From contig NZ_NBBI01000004.1 of the NCBI RefSeq assembly GCF_002197685.1, positions 248,001 to 312,000 on the forward strand: a stretch of 64,000 nucleotides of DNA. Direction: 5' to 3'. Shown here one piece after another: positions 38,719-46,853 of this stretch. The translations under genes were made by a program, and so were the position numbers. Positions within the stretch are counted from its first letter, which is position 1. Every line of letters starts with the position of its first letter. The notes beneath the pieces were generated by a model. It had not been told where the DNA came from. It saw nothing but the letters and a program-made list of their open reading frames with translations, and searched no databases. Source of the DNA: Sphingomonas dokdonensis (GTDB lineage Bacteria; Pseudomonadota; Alphaproteobacteria; Sphingomonadales; Sphingomonadaceae).

Positions 38719-39376
38719 CGGGCAACTCAGGCGAGGCTTGCACGGGCTTGGGCGGCGCGCCGTTCCCGACCAAAAAGAGCTGGCGAACAACCATGCCGTC
38801 ACGCTGCTGGATCACCAGCTCGACCGCCTGCGGCAGCGCCGCGCCGGTGTCGCCGGTCCAGCGCTCGCTCCACGCACCGCTGATACGATAGCGCATCGTC
38901 ACGCCGGCAACACTGCCCAGCGCCGTTGCCGCCGGCAGCGCCGCCGCGCCGTCGATCATCGGCCAGGCGATCCGCTGCAACGCGCCATCGGCAAATCGAT
39001 AGCTCACCTTTTGCAGGGTCGAACGCGGCTCGGCATCGATGTTGCTCCAGCCCGCGCGCACAAAGGTCATGCTTGCCGCATCGCCGACGAACGCCGGAAA
39101 GCGCGTCCCCCGTTCGTCACGCGCCGGCCGATCAACGGCCTGCGCCAGATCCGCCGCCATCAACGACGATTGCCGCGCGAGCGCCCCGAGATCGTCCAGC
39201 CGCGCCGTCGTGACGCCCTGCGCGCGCACGCTAAAGGCCAAAAGGGCCACGCCCGCCGATGCGATGAGGCCGAAGATCATCAGCGCGACCATCACTTCGA
39301 CCAGGGTGAAACCCGCGGTCGCTGCCCCGCGGCGTCGCAGCCCGGCTCGCACCCTGATCCTCTCGGCACTCGTCAC
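38708..39376 (-). CDS. gspJ: Type II secretion minor pseudopilin J
   Basis: 222 aa. Prepilin leader ending AG, then FTLVEVMVALMIFGLIASAGVALL, with Glu +5. GspJ forms the tip complex with GspI and GspK. The body includes RQSSLMAADLAQAVDRPARDERG, a usual GspJ segment. Overlaps gspI by 4 bp. Confidence 0.92.
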   Translation of the reverse strand: MTSAERIRVRAGLRRRGAATAGFTLVEVMVALMIFGLIASAGVALLAFSVRAQGVTTARLDDLGALARQSSLMAADLAQAVDRPARDERGTRFPAFVGDAASMTFVRAGWSNIDAEPRSTLQKVSYRFADGALQRIAWPMIDGAAALPAATALGSVAGVTMRYRISGAWSERWTGDTGAALPQAVELVIQQRDGMVVRQLFLVGNGAPPKPVQASPELPDGQ

Positions 39377-39798
39377 GAGACGGTCACCGCCGGCTGCGGC
39401 GGGCGGATCATCGTGAGCCGCCCGAGCGCCCGCCCGCCAGCATCAAGCACCGACACGTCGATCCGCAGCACGTCCGAATCGCCCGCGCGGCGCACCACGC
39501 GCACCCACCGCCACGCCCGCCCACCGTTCTGCTCCACCCCGGCAGCCTGTCCCAGCGCCGGCGGGCTCGACGCAGTGATCGCCTCCACCGCCACATTGCG
39601 GGCAACCATCTGCGCCAGCGTCGTGTCGCCCAGCAGCGCGGTGGAGCGGATCGTCGCCCCCTCCAGCCGGATCAGCGCCAGTGCGGCCAAGCTGAACACC
39701 GCCAGCGCGACCATCACTTCGATCAGCGTGAATCCTCGGGCGTCCGTCGGGCGCAGACATACCTGCTCGCACCGGACGCACGATCGCCGCTCAGCCAT
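39373..39798 (-). CDS. gspI: Type II secretion minor pseudopilin I
   Basis: 141 aa. Start MAERRSCVRCEQ at 39798 (an earlier in-frame codon lies inside gspH). The leader is about 20 residues, cleaved in ARG|FTLIEVMVALAVFSLAALAL. LAQMVARNVAVEA is the usual GspI helix end. Overlaps gspH by 8 bp and gspJ by 4 bp. Confidence 0.92.
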   Translation of the reverse strand: MAERRSCVRCEQVCLRPTDARGFTLIEVMVALAVFSLAALALIRLEGATIRSTALLGDTTLAQMVARNVAVEAITASSPPALGQAAGVEQNGGRAWRWVRVVRRAGDSDVLRIDVSVLDAGGRALGRLTMIRPPQPAVTVS

Positions 39799-40279
39799 CG
39801 ACCCGCGCACCCTTGTCGTCACCCACCGTCACCGTCACGCGGGTGCGCTCCCGCCGTAGCGGCACGATCAGCACGCGATCCGCCATGCCGGTGGAATCAA
39901 AGGTCACGCGCGCGCGGTCGCCCAGCACGGCCTGCGTTCCCTCGCTCCACTGCGCCACCCGCAGCGGCTTGTCGGCCAGCGCGATCCACTGCCCGCCGCG
40001 CCGCTCGTCGAAGCCATAGCCGCCCGGCGTTACCCAGACACTGACCGGCCGCCCGCCGATCACCGCCGCATCGCGCGCGGCGCGCACCCGGGTTGCGAAG
40101 CGCGCGCCCTCATCCACCAGGCGCCCGCGCGGGTCCGGCATGGCCAGCACCGCCGCCGCGGCGGCCAGACCGATCACCGCAATGACCACCATCAACTCGA
40201 CCAGCGTAAAGCCGCGCGCGCTGCTGCGATCAGCCGCCGCCGCGCGCGTTCGTGCAGTCAAGGCAGCGCTGTCGGCCAC
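39791..40279 (-). CDS. gspH: Type II secretion minor pseudopilin H
   Basis: 162 aa. Prepilin leader to ARG, then FTLVELMVVIAVIGLAAAAAVLAM. The GspH/FimT core DEGARFATRVRAARDAAVIGGRPVSVWVTPGGYGFDERRG is clear. It follows gspG by 9 bp. Confidence 0.92.
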   Translation of the reverse strand: MADSAALTARTRAAAADRSSARGFTLVELMVVIAVIGLAAAAAVLAMPDPRGRLVDEGARFATRVRAARDAAVIGGRPVSVWVTPGGYGFDERRGGQWIALADKPLRVAQWSEGTQAVLGDRARVTFDSTGMADRVLIVPLRRERTRVTVTVGDDKGARVDG

Positions 40280-40288
40280 AAATCCGCG

Positions 40289-40741
40289 TTATTGCCAGGA
40301 GCCGATATCGGCGTTGATCCCCTCACCGCCTTCTTGGCCATCCGCGCCATTGGTCCAGATGTCCGCCGCGCCATGCTTGCCGGGCGAGGCATATTGGTAC
40401 GGACGGTTCCAAGGATCCTCCGGCAACCGCTTGATATAACCGCCCGCCTGATAAGCGGACGGATTGGCCAGCCCGGCCGGCGCGGTGACCAGCGCCTCCA
40501 GCCCCTGCGCGGTGGTCGGATAATTGTTCTGCTGCAGGCGATACATTTCCAGCGCCTGCTCGATCGTGGCGATATCCGCCTTCGCTTTTTGCACCCGCGC
40601 GGTGTCGCCCGACGGGATCACGTTCAGTGCCACGATGGTCGCCAGCAGACCGATGATGACGATCACTACCATCAGCTCAACGAGCGTGAAGCCGTTCCGC
40701 CTTTTCTGCTTTTTCAGTTGTTTGCGCATAATAACTCTCAT
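40289..40741 (-). CDS. gspG: Type II secretion major pseudopilin G
   Basis: 150 aa (146 aa from the second ATG at 40729, which has GAGAG 5 bases upstream). Leader RKQLKKQKRRNG, then FTLVELMVVIVIIGLLATIVALNVI. The GspG body is canonical: KADIATIEQALEMYRLQQNNYPTTAQGLEALV, LPEDPWNRPYQYASPGKHG and a C-terminal acidic calcium loop. It forms the pseudopilus shaft. The first ATG overlaps the gspF stop (ATGA). Confidence 0.96.
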   Translation of the reverse strand: MRVIMRKQLKKQKRRNGFTLVELMVVIVIIGLLATIVALNVIPSGDTARVQKAKADIATIEQALEMYRLQQNNYPTTAQGLEALVTAPAGLANPSAYQAGGYIKRLPEDPWNRPYQYASPGKHGAADIWTNGADGQEGGEGINADIGSWQ

Positions 40742-41961
40742 TGTCCCGCAAGGGTGTTCAGCTGCAGGATGGGGAGCAGGATCGATAGCACGATGGTCGC
40801 TACCACGCCGCCCATGATGACGATGATAAACGGCTCCAGCAGCGACATGGCGGTGGCGGTGAAGCGGTCGAACTCGCGCTCCAGGTAATCGGCCGCGCGT
40901 TCCAGCATCTCGTCCAGCCGCCCCGCCGCCTCGCCCGACGCCGCGAGATAGGTGAGCAACGGCGGAAACACCGCCGCACGGCGCATCGCGGCCGACAGGC
41001 TGCCGCCCCCCCGGATCGCGTCGGTGATCTGGTCGGAGGCGAGCTTCAGCCGCCGATTGTGGATCGTGCCGGCGGTCAGTGCCAGCCCCTCCAGCAGCGG
41101 CAGGCGACTGGCCACCATCGTCGCCAACGTCCGCGCCATGCGGGCGGCGTGAAGATCGCGCAGCAATCGCCCCAGCAGTGGAATGCGCAGCAGCCAGGTG
41201 TCAAAGGCGAGCCGGATCGGCGGCTGGCGCAGCGCGACGACGAAGCCGAAAGCCGCCAGCCCCAAGGCCAGCAGCATCAGCCACCACCAGCCGACCAAAA
41301 GGTCGGAAATGGCGATCACGATGCGCGTCAGCAGCGGCAGCGCCTGCCCCACGGTGTCGAACTGCTCCACCACCTGCGGCACGACGAAGATCATCAGCGC
41401 GGCCACCACACCCATCGCGACGCAAGCGAGGATGGACGGATAGGCGAGCGCCGTCAGCAGCTTGCCACGGATTTCTGCCTGTCGCTCGAGCAGCGCGGAA
41501 AGCCGCTCGAGGATCGCAGGCAACGTGCCCGAGCTTTCGCCCGCCGCAACCATCGCGCGGTACAGTGGCGGAAAGCTGCGCGGCTCGCGCGCCATGGCAT
41601 CGGCCAGGCGGCGGCCCTCCACCACGCCGGCATGAACGGTGTTCACCACCGCGCGCACCTTTTCCTGCTCGGTCTGGCGCGTAATGGTGCGCAGCGATTC
41701 CTCCAGCGGCGACACGCGGGAAAGCGTCGCCAGTTGGCGCGTGAAAAGCGTCAGCTGCTTGCCCGACATCTTCGGCTGGCCAAGCTGCAGGCCGAACAGC
41801 GGCCGTCCGCGTGCCGCCGGTGCGCTGCCCGGCTCGATCCGCACGACATACAATCGCCGGCGATCGAGCAATGCGCGCGCCGCATCCGCATCAGCCGCGG
41901 CGACATGCCCGCGCGTTTCCTGCCCCCGCGTGTCGATCGCCAGATAGTCGAAATCAGCCAC
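40738..41961 (-). CDS. gspF: Type II secretion inner-membrane platform protein F
   Basis: 407 aa, two GspF domains (about 70-195 and 270-395) with three transmembrane helices. Typical segments: LTLFTRQLATLSRVSPLEESL, YPSILACVAMGVVAALMIFVVPQVVEQF, ARMARTLATMVASRLPLLEGL and EPFIIVIMGGVVATIVLSILLPI. A 77-bp gap separates it from gspE, the only sizeable gap in the operon. Confidence 0.95.
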   Translation of the reverse strand: MADFDYLAIDTRGQETRGHVAAADADAARALLDRRRLYVVRIEPGSAPAARGRPLFGLQLGQPKMSGKQLTLFTRQLATLSRVSPLEESLRTITRQTEQEKVRAVVNTVHAGVVEGRRLADAMAREPRSFPPLYRAMVAAGESSGTLPAILERLSALLERQAEIRGKLLTALAYPSILACVAMGVVAALMIFVVPQVVEQFDTVGQALPLLTRIVIAISDLLVGWWWLMLLALGLAAFGFVVALRQPPIRLAFDTWLLRIPLLGRLLRDLHAARMARTLATMVASRLPLLEGLALTAGTIHNRRLKLASDQITDAIRGGGSLSAAMRRAAVFPPLLTYLAASGEAAGRLDEMLERAADYLEREFDRFTATAMSLLEPFIIVIMGGVVATIVLSILLPILQLNTLAGQ

Positions 41962-42038
41962 GGCGCCTTGCTACCATTACGGGCATGCGCGCTGATGCCG
42001 ACGCTTGCGAGCATCCGACGGTAAGTCGTTGAACGCGC

Positions 42039-43604
42039 TCACTCATGATCTTCACGCCGCGACACGCGAACGGCTTCGTCCGGGGTCGTCACCCCTTCTT
42101 CCACCATGCGACGAGCAGCGGCACTCAGCGTCTCGCTGCGGGCAAAGGCGTGCGCGGCAATCGCCGCCTCGTCGGCACCGTCGTTGATCATGCGGCGCAC
42201 GCTTTCGTCGATCCGCACCGCTTCGAACACGCCGACGCGTCCCTTGTAACCGGTGTGGTTGCACTCACCGCAACCGGCCGGCTCATACACCGTCGCATCG
42301 CGCGCGATGCCCAGCAGCGGTGCCACCGTATTCTCGGCCGGTACCGCACGTCGGCACGTCGGGCACAAGCGCCGCACCAGCCGCTGCGCAATCACGGCGC
42401 GCAATGTGGAGGCGAGCAGGAACGGCTCGACCTTCATGTCGCGCATCCGCGTGATCGCGCCGATCGCGTCGTTGGTGTGCACGGTGGACAGAACCAGATG
42501 CCCAGTCAGCGACGCTTGAACCGCGATCTCCGCCGTCTCGCGGTCGCGGATTTCGCCCACCATCACCACGTCGGGGTCCTGCCGCAGGATCGCCCGCAGG
42601 CCCGCCGCAAAGGTCAGGCCCACCTTGGCATTCACCTGCGTCTGCCCCACGCCCTCCACCGCATATTCGACGGGATCTTCCACCGTCAGAATATTGCGGC
42701 TGCCATCGTTCAGCAGGCGCAGCGCGGCGTAGAGCGTTGTCGTCTTGCCGCTGCCCGTCGGGCCGGTGACGAGCACGATGCCGTTCGGCTCGTTGACCGC
42801 GCTTTCCAGCATCTTGTGCATCGGCCGCGACATGCCGAGCGCGTTCAGGTCGATCCCGGCATTGTCCTTGTCGAGGATACGCAGCACCACGCGCTCGCCC
42901 GCGCGGCTCGGCAAGGTGGAGACGCGCACGTCGAGCAGCTTGCCACCCAGCGTCAGCCCCATGCGCCCGTCCTGCGGCACGCGCCGCTCGGCAATGTCGA
43001 GCCGCGCCATCACCTTGATGCGGCTCACCACCACCGGCGCGACGTGCGGCGGCATGCGCAGCGTCTCGCGCAGCACGCCATCGACGCGCATCCGCACGAC
43101 CAGCCCGGTCTCATATGGCTCGATGTGGATGTCGGACACGCCGTTGCGCGCGGCATCGGCGATCACCCCGTTGATCAGGCGAATCGCCGGCGCATCGTCC
43201 GCCGTGTCGAGCAGATCCTCGGCCGTAGGAATGCCGTCGGCCAACAGATCGAGCTCGTCGCCCATGCCCACCGCCGCCAATGCGGTCGCCTGGCCATCCA
43301 TCGCGTAGTTGTCACCCAGCAGCCGGTCGAACGCCGCCGGCTCCAGCACGGTCACGTCGAACGGCCGCCCAAGCACCCGCCGCACCTCGATCAACGCGCG
43401 CGGATCCGCCCCTTCGCGTAGTGCCACTGCATCGCCGGACAGCGTGACGCCGAAGCGCCGCGCAAAGCCATAAGGGAGCGCGGCCGGGGCGACGGTGACC
43501 AGCGGCAGCACATCGGGCGCCGGCTCCACCGGCGCCACCGCTGCCGCGACCGGCACCTCCACCACCGGCGTTTCCACCGGAAGATCGCGCCCCGTCCGGA
43601 TCAC
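42039..43604 (-). CDS. gspE: Type II secretion ATPase E
   Basis: 521 aa hexameric secretion ATPase. N1E/N2E region for GspL binding, then Walker A GPTGSGKTTTLYAALR, Asp box ILTVEDPVEY, Walker B VMVGEIRDRETAEIA, and His box LVLSTVHTNDA. The zinc-binding tetracysteine is intact (CPTC and CGEC). The ATG overlaps the gspD stop by 4 bp. The N-terminus is Pro/Val-rich and the start MIRTGRDLP is supported by the overlap. Confidence 0.95.
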   Translation of the reverse strand: MIRTGRDLPVETPVVEVPVAAAVAPVEPAPDVLPLVTVAPAALPYGFARRFGVTLSGDAVALREGADPRALIEVRRVLGRPFDVTVLEPAAFDRLLGDNYAMDGQATALAAVGMGDELDLLADGIPTAEDLLDTADDAPAIRLINGVIADAARNGVSDIHIEPYETGLVVRMRVDGVLRETLRMPPHVAPVVVSRIKVMARLDIAERRVPQDGRMGLTLGGKLLDVRVSTLPSRAGERVVLRILDKDNAGIDLNALGMSRPMHKMLESAVNEPNGIVLVTGPTGSGKTTTLYAALRLLNDGSRNILTVEDPVEYAVEGVGQTQVNAKVGLTFAAGLRAILRQDPDVVMVGEIRDRETAEIAVQASLTGHLVLSTVHTNDAIGAITRMRDMKVEPFLLASTLRAVIAQRLVRRLCPTCRRAVPAENTVAPLLGIARDATVYEPAGCGECNHTGYKGRVGVFEAVRIDESVRRMINDGADEAAIAAHAFARSETLSAAARRMVEEGVTTPDEAVRVSRREDHE

Positions 43605-45796
43605 TGATCGCGCCGCTTGATAGTGACGGTGGAATTGCGCTGCACGGGCACGGCGATCCGCGGATCCTCGATATTGCCCGGCACCGGCGCCGAAGGAATC
43701 GGCGCCGCCGCCCCCATGTAATCGCGCACCAGCTCGTCGATCGAGGGTTCGCGCGTCGGATTATGCTGCCCCTGCTGCAGGCGCAGATAGCCGTACCGCT
43801 GCTCGGTCACGCGTCGGTTGTCATCGGATGACCGCAGGATCGTCGGCCGGATGAAGACCATCAGGTTGGTCTTGGTCCGCTGCCGCGCCTTGGAGCGGAA
43901 CAGATTGCCGATCACCGGAATGTCGCCAAGAAACGGCAACTTTTCCAGCGTGCGCCGCTCGTCGTCGCTCAGCAGCCCGCCGATGATTGCGATCTGCCCG
44001 TCATCGACGGTCAGCGTCGTCTCCACCTCGCGCTTGTTGAGGATCAGGTCCGAATTGTCGTCGCTCACCGGCCCGGCGATCGAGCTCACCTGCTGGTGCA
44101 GGAACAGCTTGATCGAACCCGACGAATTGACCTGCGGCCGCACCTCGAGCTGGATGCCGACATTCTCGCGCTGCACCGTGCGGAATGCATTGTCGAAATT
44201 CTGGCTGAGCGCCTGCCCCGTGGTGATCGGGATCTCCTGCCCCACCAGGATGCGCGCTTCCTGATTGTCGAGCGTGATGAGGCTCGGCGCCTGAAGCAGG
44301 TTAGACGTCGTGTCGCTCTTCACGGCATTGATGATCGTGCCGAAAATCGTGTCGCCCGCGATCTTGCCGCCAAAGCCGGCAAAGCCGCCGCCCGCACCCA
44401 GGATCGAGTTGATCGCTTGCTGCGCCAGCGCGTCGCTCGCCGTGTTGCCGGTGGTGGTGGTCGTGCGGGTGCCGTCCGGCGCCACCACCGTGGTGCTCGT
44501 CCCGCCCACTTCGCGCGCGCCGATCGCGCCGGCGATCGTCAGCAGATTGGGGGCCGAGTTCGAGAAACTGGTCGCGCCGAACGCGCCGCCCGACAGGCTG
44601 CCGAGCAGGAACTGAAAGCCGAGCCGGCTCGCCGTCACGTCCGATACCTCAGCGACGATCGCCTCCACCAGCACCTGCTCGCGCCGGGTATCGAGCTGCC
44701 GCACCACCTCGGCGAGCTGCCGCTGGATATCGGCCGGTGCGGCGATCACGATCGCGTTCGCGCCCACGAAGCGCGTGACGACCGCCGGCGCGCGTCCGCC
44801 CTGCGCCTGCACCGCCGCCTGCCCGCTTGATCCGCCGCCCGGCGCGGTCTGGCTCTGCGCCTGGCCGCCGCCCGTGCTGGCGCTCGGCTGCGCGCCCCCG
44901 CCATTGGCGCTGGTCGTCGCGCCGAAGTTCGATTGGCTCAGCTGGTTCTGCGGCACCTGATCGGGCGTCTGCCCGACGAGTTGCTGGAGCACCGGTAGAA
45001 GCTGCGCCGCGTCGGCATGTTCCAGGAAAACGACACGGATCTCGGTTCCGCTCTTCGCCTTCTGGTCGAGGTCGAGCGCCACCTGCGCCAGCCGCGCCAC
45101 CGTTGACGGGTCGCCGCGCAGCGCAACGGAGTTCGCGCCTTCCACCGCCACCACGCTGGCAGTCGCGGTCTGCCCCTGCGCGGGAGTGCCCAGCAGCCCC
45201 TGCAATGCCGTGGCGATATCGCGCGCACCGGCATTCTTCAGCGCCACCACGCGGGTCGAATTGTTGTCGGTATCGATCCGCCGCAGCACCTCGCGCACGC
45301 GGCGCACATTGTCGGCGAAGTCGGCGATCACGATCGAGCTGCCGGCCCGGTTGGCGCTGACCGATCCTTGCGCCGAAACAAGCGGGCGCACCGTGTCGAC
45401 CGCCGATTGCGCATCGATGGAGCGCAGCCGCACGATTTCCGTCACGAACTGGTTGCGCGCGGCGCCGGCCGATCCGATCCGCCCCGGATTGGCCGCGGCA
45501 TTCTCGATCGGCTGCACGCGCAGCGCGCCGGTTGCGGTCGGCACCGTGACGAGCCCATTGGCGCGCAGCGTCGAGAGGAACACCTCGAAATATTCGGACC
45601 GGCTCAGCGGGCGGTCGGTCACCACCGTCACCTTGCCCTGCACCCGGCTGTCGATGATGAAGGTGCGCCCGGTCACCTTGGCTGCATCCGCGATGAACGC
45701 GCGAATGTCGGCATCGCGCACATTCAGCGTGGTTTGCGCCTGCACCTGCGCACTCAGGACGAGCGCCAGCGCGGGCGCGAGAAGCCAGCGCCTCAT
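43601..45796 (-). CDS. gspD: Type II secretion secretin D
   Basis: 731 aa outer-membrane channel. Signal peptide to VQAQ, N0 (LNVRDADIRAFIADAAKVTGRTFIID), N1-N3 repeats, then the secretin domain VEAIVAEVSDVTASRLGFQ, VGQEIPITTG, VGIQLEVRPQVN and LMVFIRPTIL. A Gly/Ser/Gln-rich insert (about residues 285-330) lies in the N3 loop. No S-domain pilotin site is obvious at the C-terminus. It overlaps gspC and gspE by 4 bp each. Confidence 0.95.
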   Translation of the reverse strand: MRRWLLAPALALVLSAQVQAQTTLNVRDADIRAFIADAAKVTGRTFIIDSRVQGKVTVVTDRPLSRSEYFEVFLSTLRANGLVTVPTATGALRVQPIENAAANPGRIGSAGAARNQFVTEIVRLRSIDAQSAVDTVRPLVSAQGSVSANRAGSSIVIADFADNVRRVREVLRRIDTDNNSTRVVALKNAGARDIATALQGLLGTPAQGQTATASVVAVEGANSVALRGDPSTVARLAQVALDLDQKAKSGTEIRVVFLEHADAAQLLPVLQQLVGQTPDQVPQNQLSQSNFGATTSANGGGAQPSASTGGGQAQSQTAPGGGSSGQAAVQAQGGRAPAVVTRFVGANAIVIAAPADIQRQLAEVVRQLDTRREQVLVEAIVAEVSDVTASRLGFQFLLGSLSGGAFGATSFSNSAPNLLTIAGAIGAREVGGTSTTVVAPDGTRTTTTTGNTASDALAQQAINSILGAGGGFAGFGGKIAGDTIFGTIINAVKSDTTSNLLQAPSLITLDNQEARILVGQEIPITTGQALSQNFDNAFRTVQRENVGIQLEVRPQVNSSGSIKLFLHQQVSSIAGPVSDDNSDLILNKREVETTLTVDDGQIAIIGGLLSDDERRTLEKLPFLGDIPVIGNLFRSKARQRTKTNLMVFIRPTILRSSDDNRRVTEQRYGYLRLQQGQHNPTREPSIDELVRDYMGAAAPIPSAPVPGNIEDPRIAVPVQRNSTVTIKRRDQ

Positions 45797-46623
45797 TGCC
45801 CGGCCACCTGCACGCTCAGCGGCAGGCGCTGGCCGCCCCGCTCCACGGTGATCGCCATGGTGCCGCCATCGCCGAATTGCGTCGCCAGCCGCTCGACATC
45901 GCCCGGCCCCTGTACCGCCCGGCCGCCGATCTCGACGACGATGTCGCCGTCCTTCAGGCCCGCCAAGCGGAATGCCTCGCCCGAGCCCGACGGCCGGACG
46001 ACAAGGCCGCTGATTCGCCCACCTTCAACACGCGGCACGAAGCCGATCTCACGCTGGAACTGCTGCACGGTAATTCCTGAAGTAGGTGGAGGCGCGGCGA
46101 CCGATTGGGCATCGCCGGGAAGCGGGGTCGGCGTCGCGCCGCCCGCCGATTGGTCGAGAAAGAGATCCTCGCGCGTGCCGCCGCGCTCGATCACCACATG
46201 GTCGAAGGCGACTTCCTTCAGCACCACGCCGGGCATGATCTCTTCGCCGACGGCCACGCTCTGCTGCACATTGTCCGGCCCGGCCAGGATCGCCGAGCCG
46301 CGCCCCGTCGCCTCGTTGATCCGTGTGCCGTAGAGCGTCAGCTGCAAGGAGGTCACCACCCCGGCGCCCGACGGATTGGCCGCGCCGCTCAACCGGAAAA
46401 ACGGATCAAAACCACGCAGCACATCGGCCGGCGCGCTCGGCAGCACCACGCCTGCCGGTCGCCACTCGCCCAGCGGCGTCACCGGCGTCACCACCGTCCA
46501 CATCAGCCGCGCGCACTGTGTGGCGAGCGCGCCGATCAGCACCAGTTCCGCCAGCGAGTAGACGTTCACGACCGGCACCCGCCGGAGGATCGCCTTCGCG
46601 CGGGCGTCGAAGTTCAAACGCAT
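45793..46623 (-). CDS. gspC: Type II secretion protein C with PDZ domain
   Basis: 276 aa inner-membrane protein. One transmembrane helix (about 20-42), periplasmic HR domain (LTLYGTRINEATGRGSAILAGPDNVQQSVAVGEEIMPGVVL), a Pro-rich linker, and a C-terminal PDZ domain (LAGLKDGDIVVEIGGRAVQGPGDVERL). It connects GspD with the inner-membrane platform and recognises substrates. First gene of the twelve-gene operon gspCDEFGHIJKLMN, with a PhoB-box-like promoter 42 bp upstream. Confidence 0.93.
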   Translation of the reverse strand: MRLNFDARAKAILRRVPVVNVYSLAELVLIGALATQCARLMWTVVTPVTPLGEWRPAGVVLPSAPADVLRGFDPFFRLSGAANPSGAGVVTSLQLTLYGTRINEATGRGSAILAGPDNVQQSVAVGEEIMPGVVLKEVAFDHVVIERGGTREDLFLDQSAGGATPTPLPGDAQSVAAPPPTSGITVQQFQREIGFVPRVEGGRISGLVVRPSGSGEAFRLAGLKDGDIVVEIGGRAVQGPGDVERLATQFGDGGTMAITVERGGQRLPLSVQVAGQ

Positions 46624-46664
46624 GTAGTTGCCAATCCCCGCGCAGCCCCCGCTAGGTCCGCGAT

Positions 46665-46682
46665 GTTACAGCGACATTGCAG
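46665..46682 (-). promoter_or_regulatory. Candidate PhoB box upstream of the gsp operon
   Basis: Read toward gspC the site is CTGCAAT-GTCG-CTGTAAC: two 7-mers in 11-bp spacing against the family consensus CTGTCAT-N4-CTGTCAC (5/7 and 6/7 matches). Ten bases after the second 7-mer comes TAGCGG (46649-46654), a possible -10, 25 bp before the gspC ATG. The same layout occurs before the lipoprotein gene. Confidence 0.5.
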
Positions 46683-46778
46683 GCCTGTGTAATAGGTTGC
46701 GAGCCTGCCCGCCATGCCCCTTCTTGCCCTGCCTCGCCACCTCCTGCTTGGTCTCAACGGCTTGCCGCCACAAGCAGA

Positions 46779-46810
46779 CGCCCCGGATCGCATGGTTTCG
46801 ATCCGGGGCG
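46779..46810 (-). terminator. Hairpin downstream of the TonB-dependent receptor gene
   Basis: A 12-bp perfect stem CGCCCCGGATCG / CGATCCGGGGCG with an 8-base loop, 43 bp after the receptor stop on the minus strand, followed by TCTGCTTG. It has only a weak U-rich tail but is very stable, and it insulates gspC from readthrough. Confidence 0.65.
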
Positions 46811-46853
46811 CAGCAATCGGGGCTGGCGCGGGCACCCGGCCCGCTGCGCCGCG

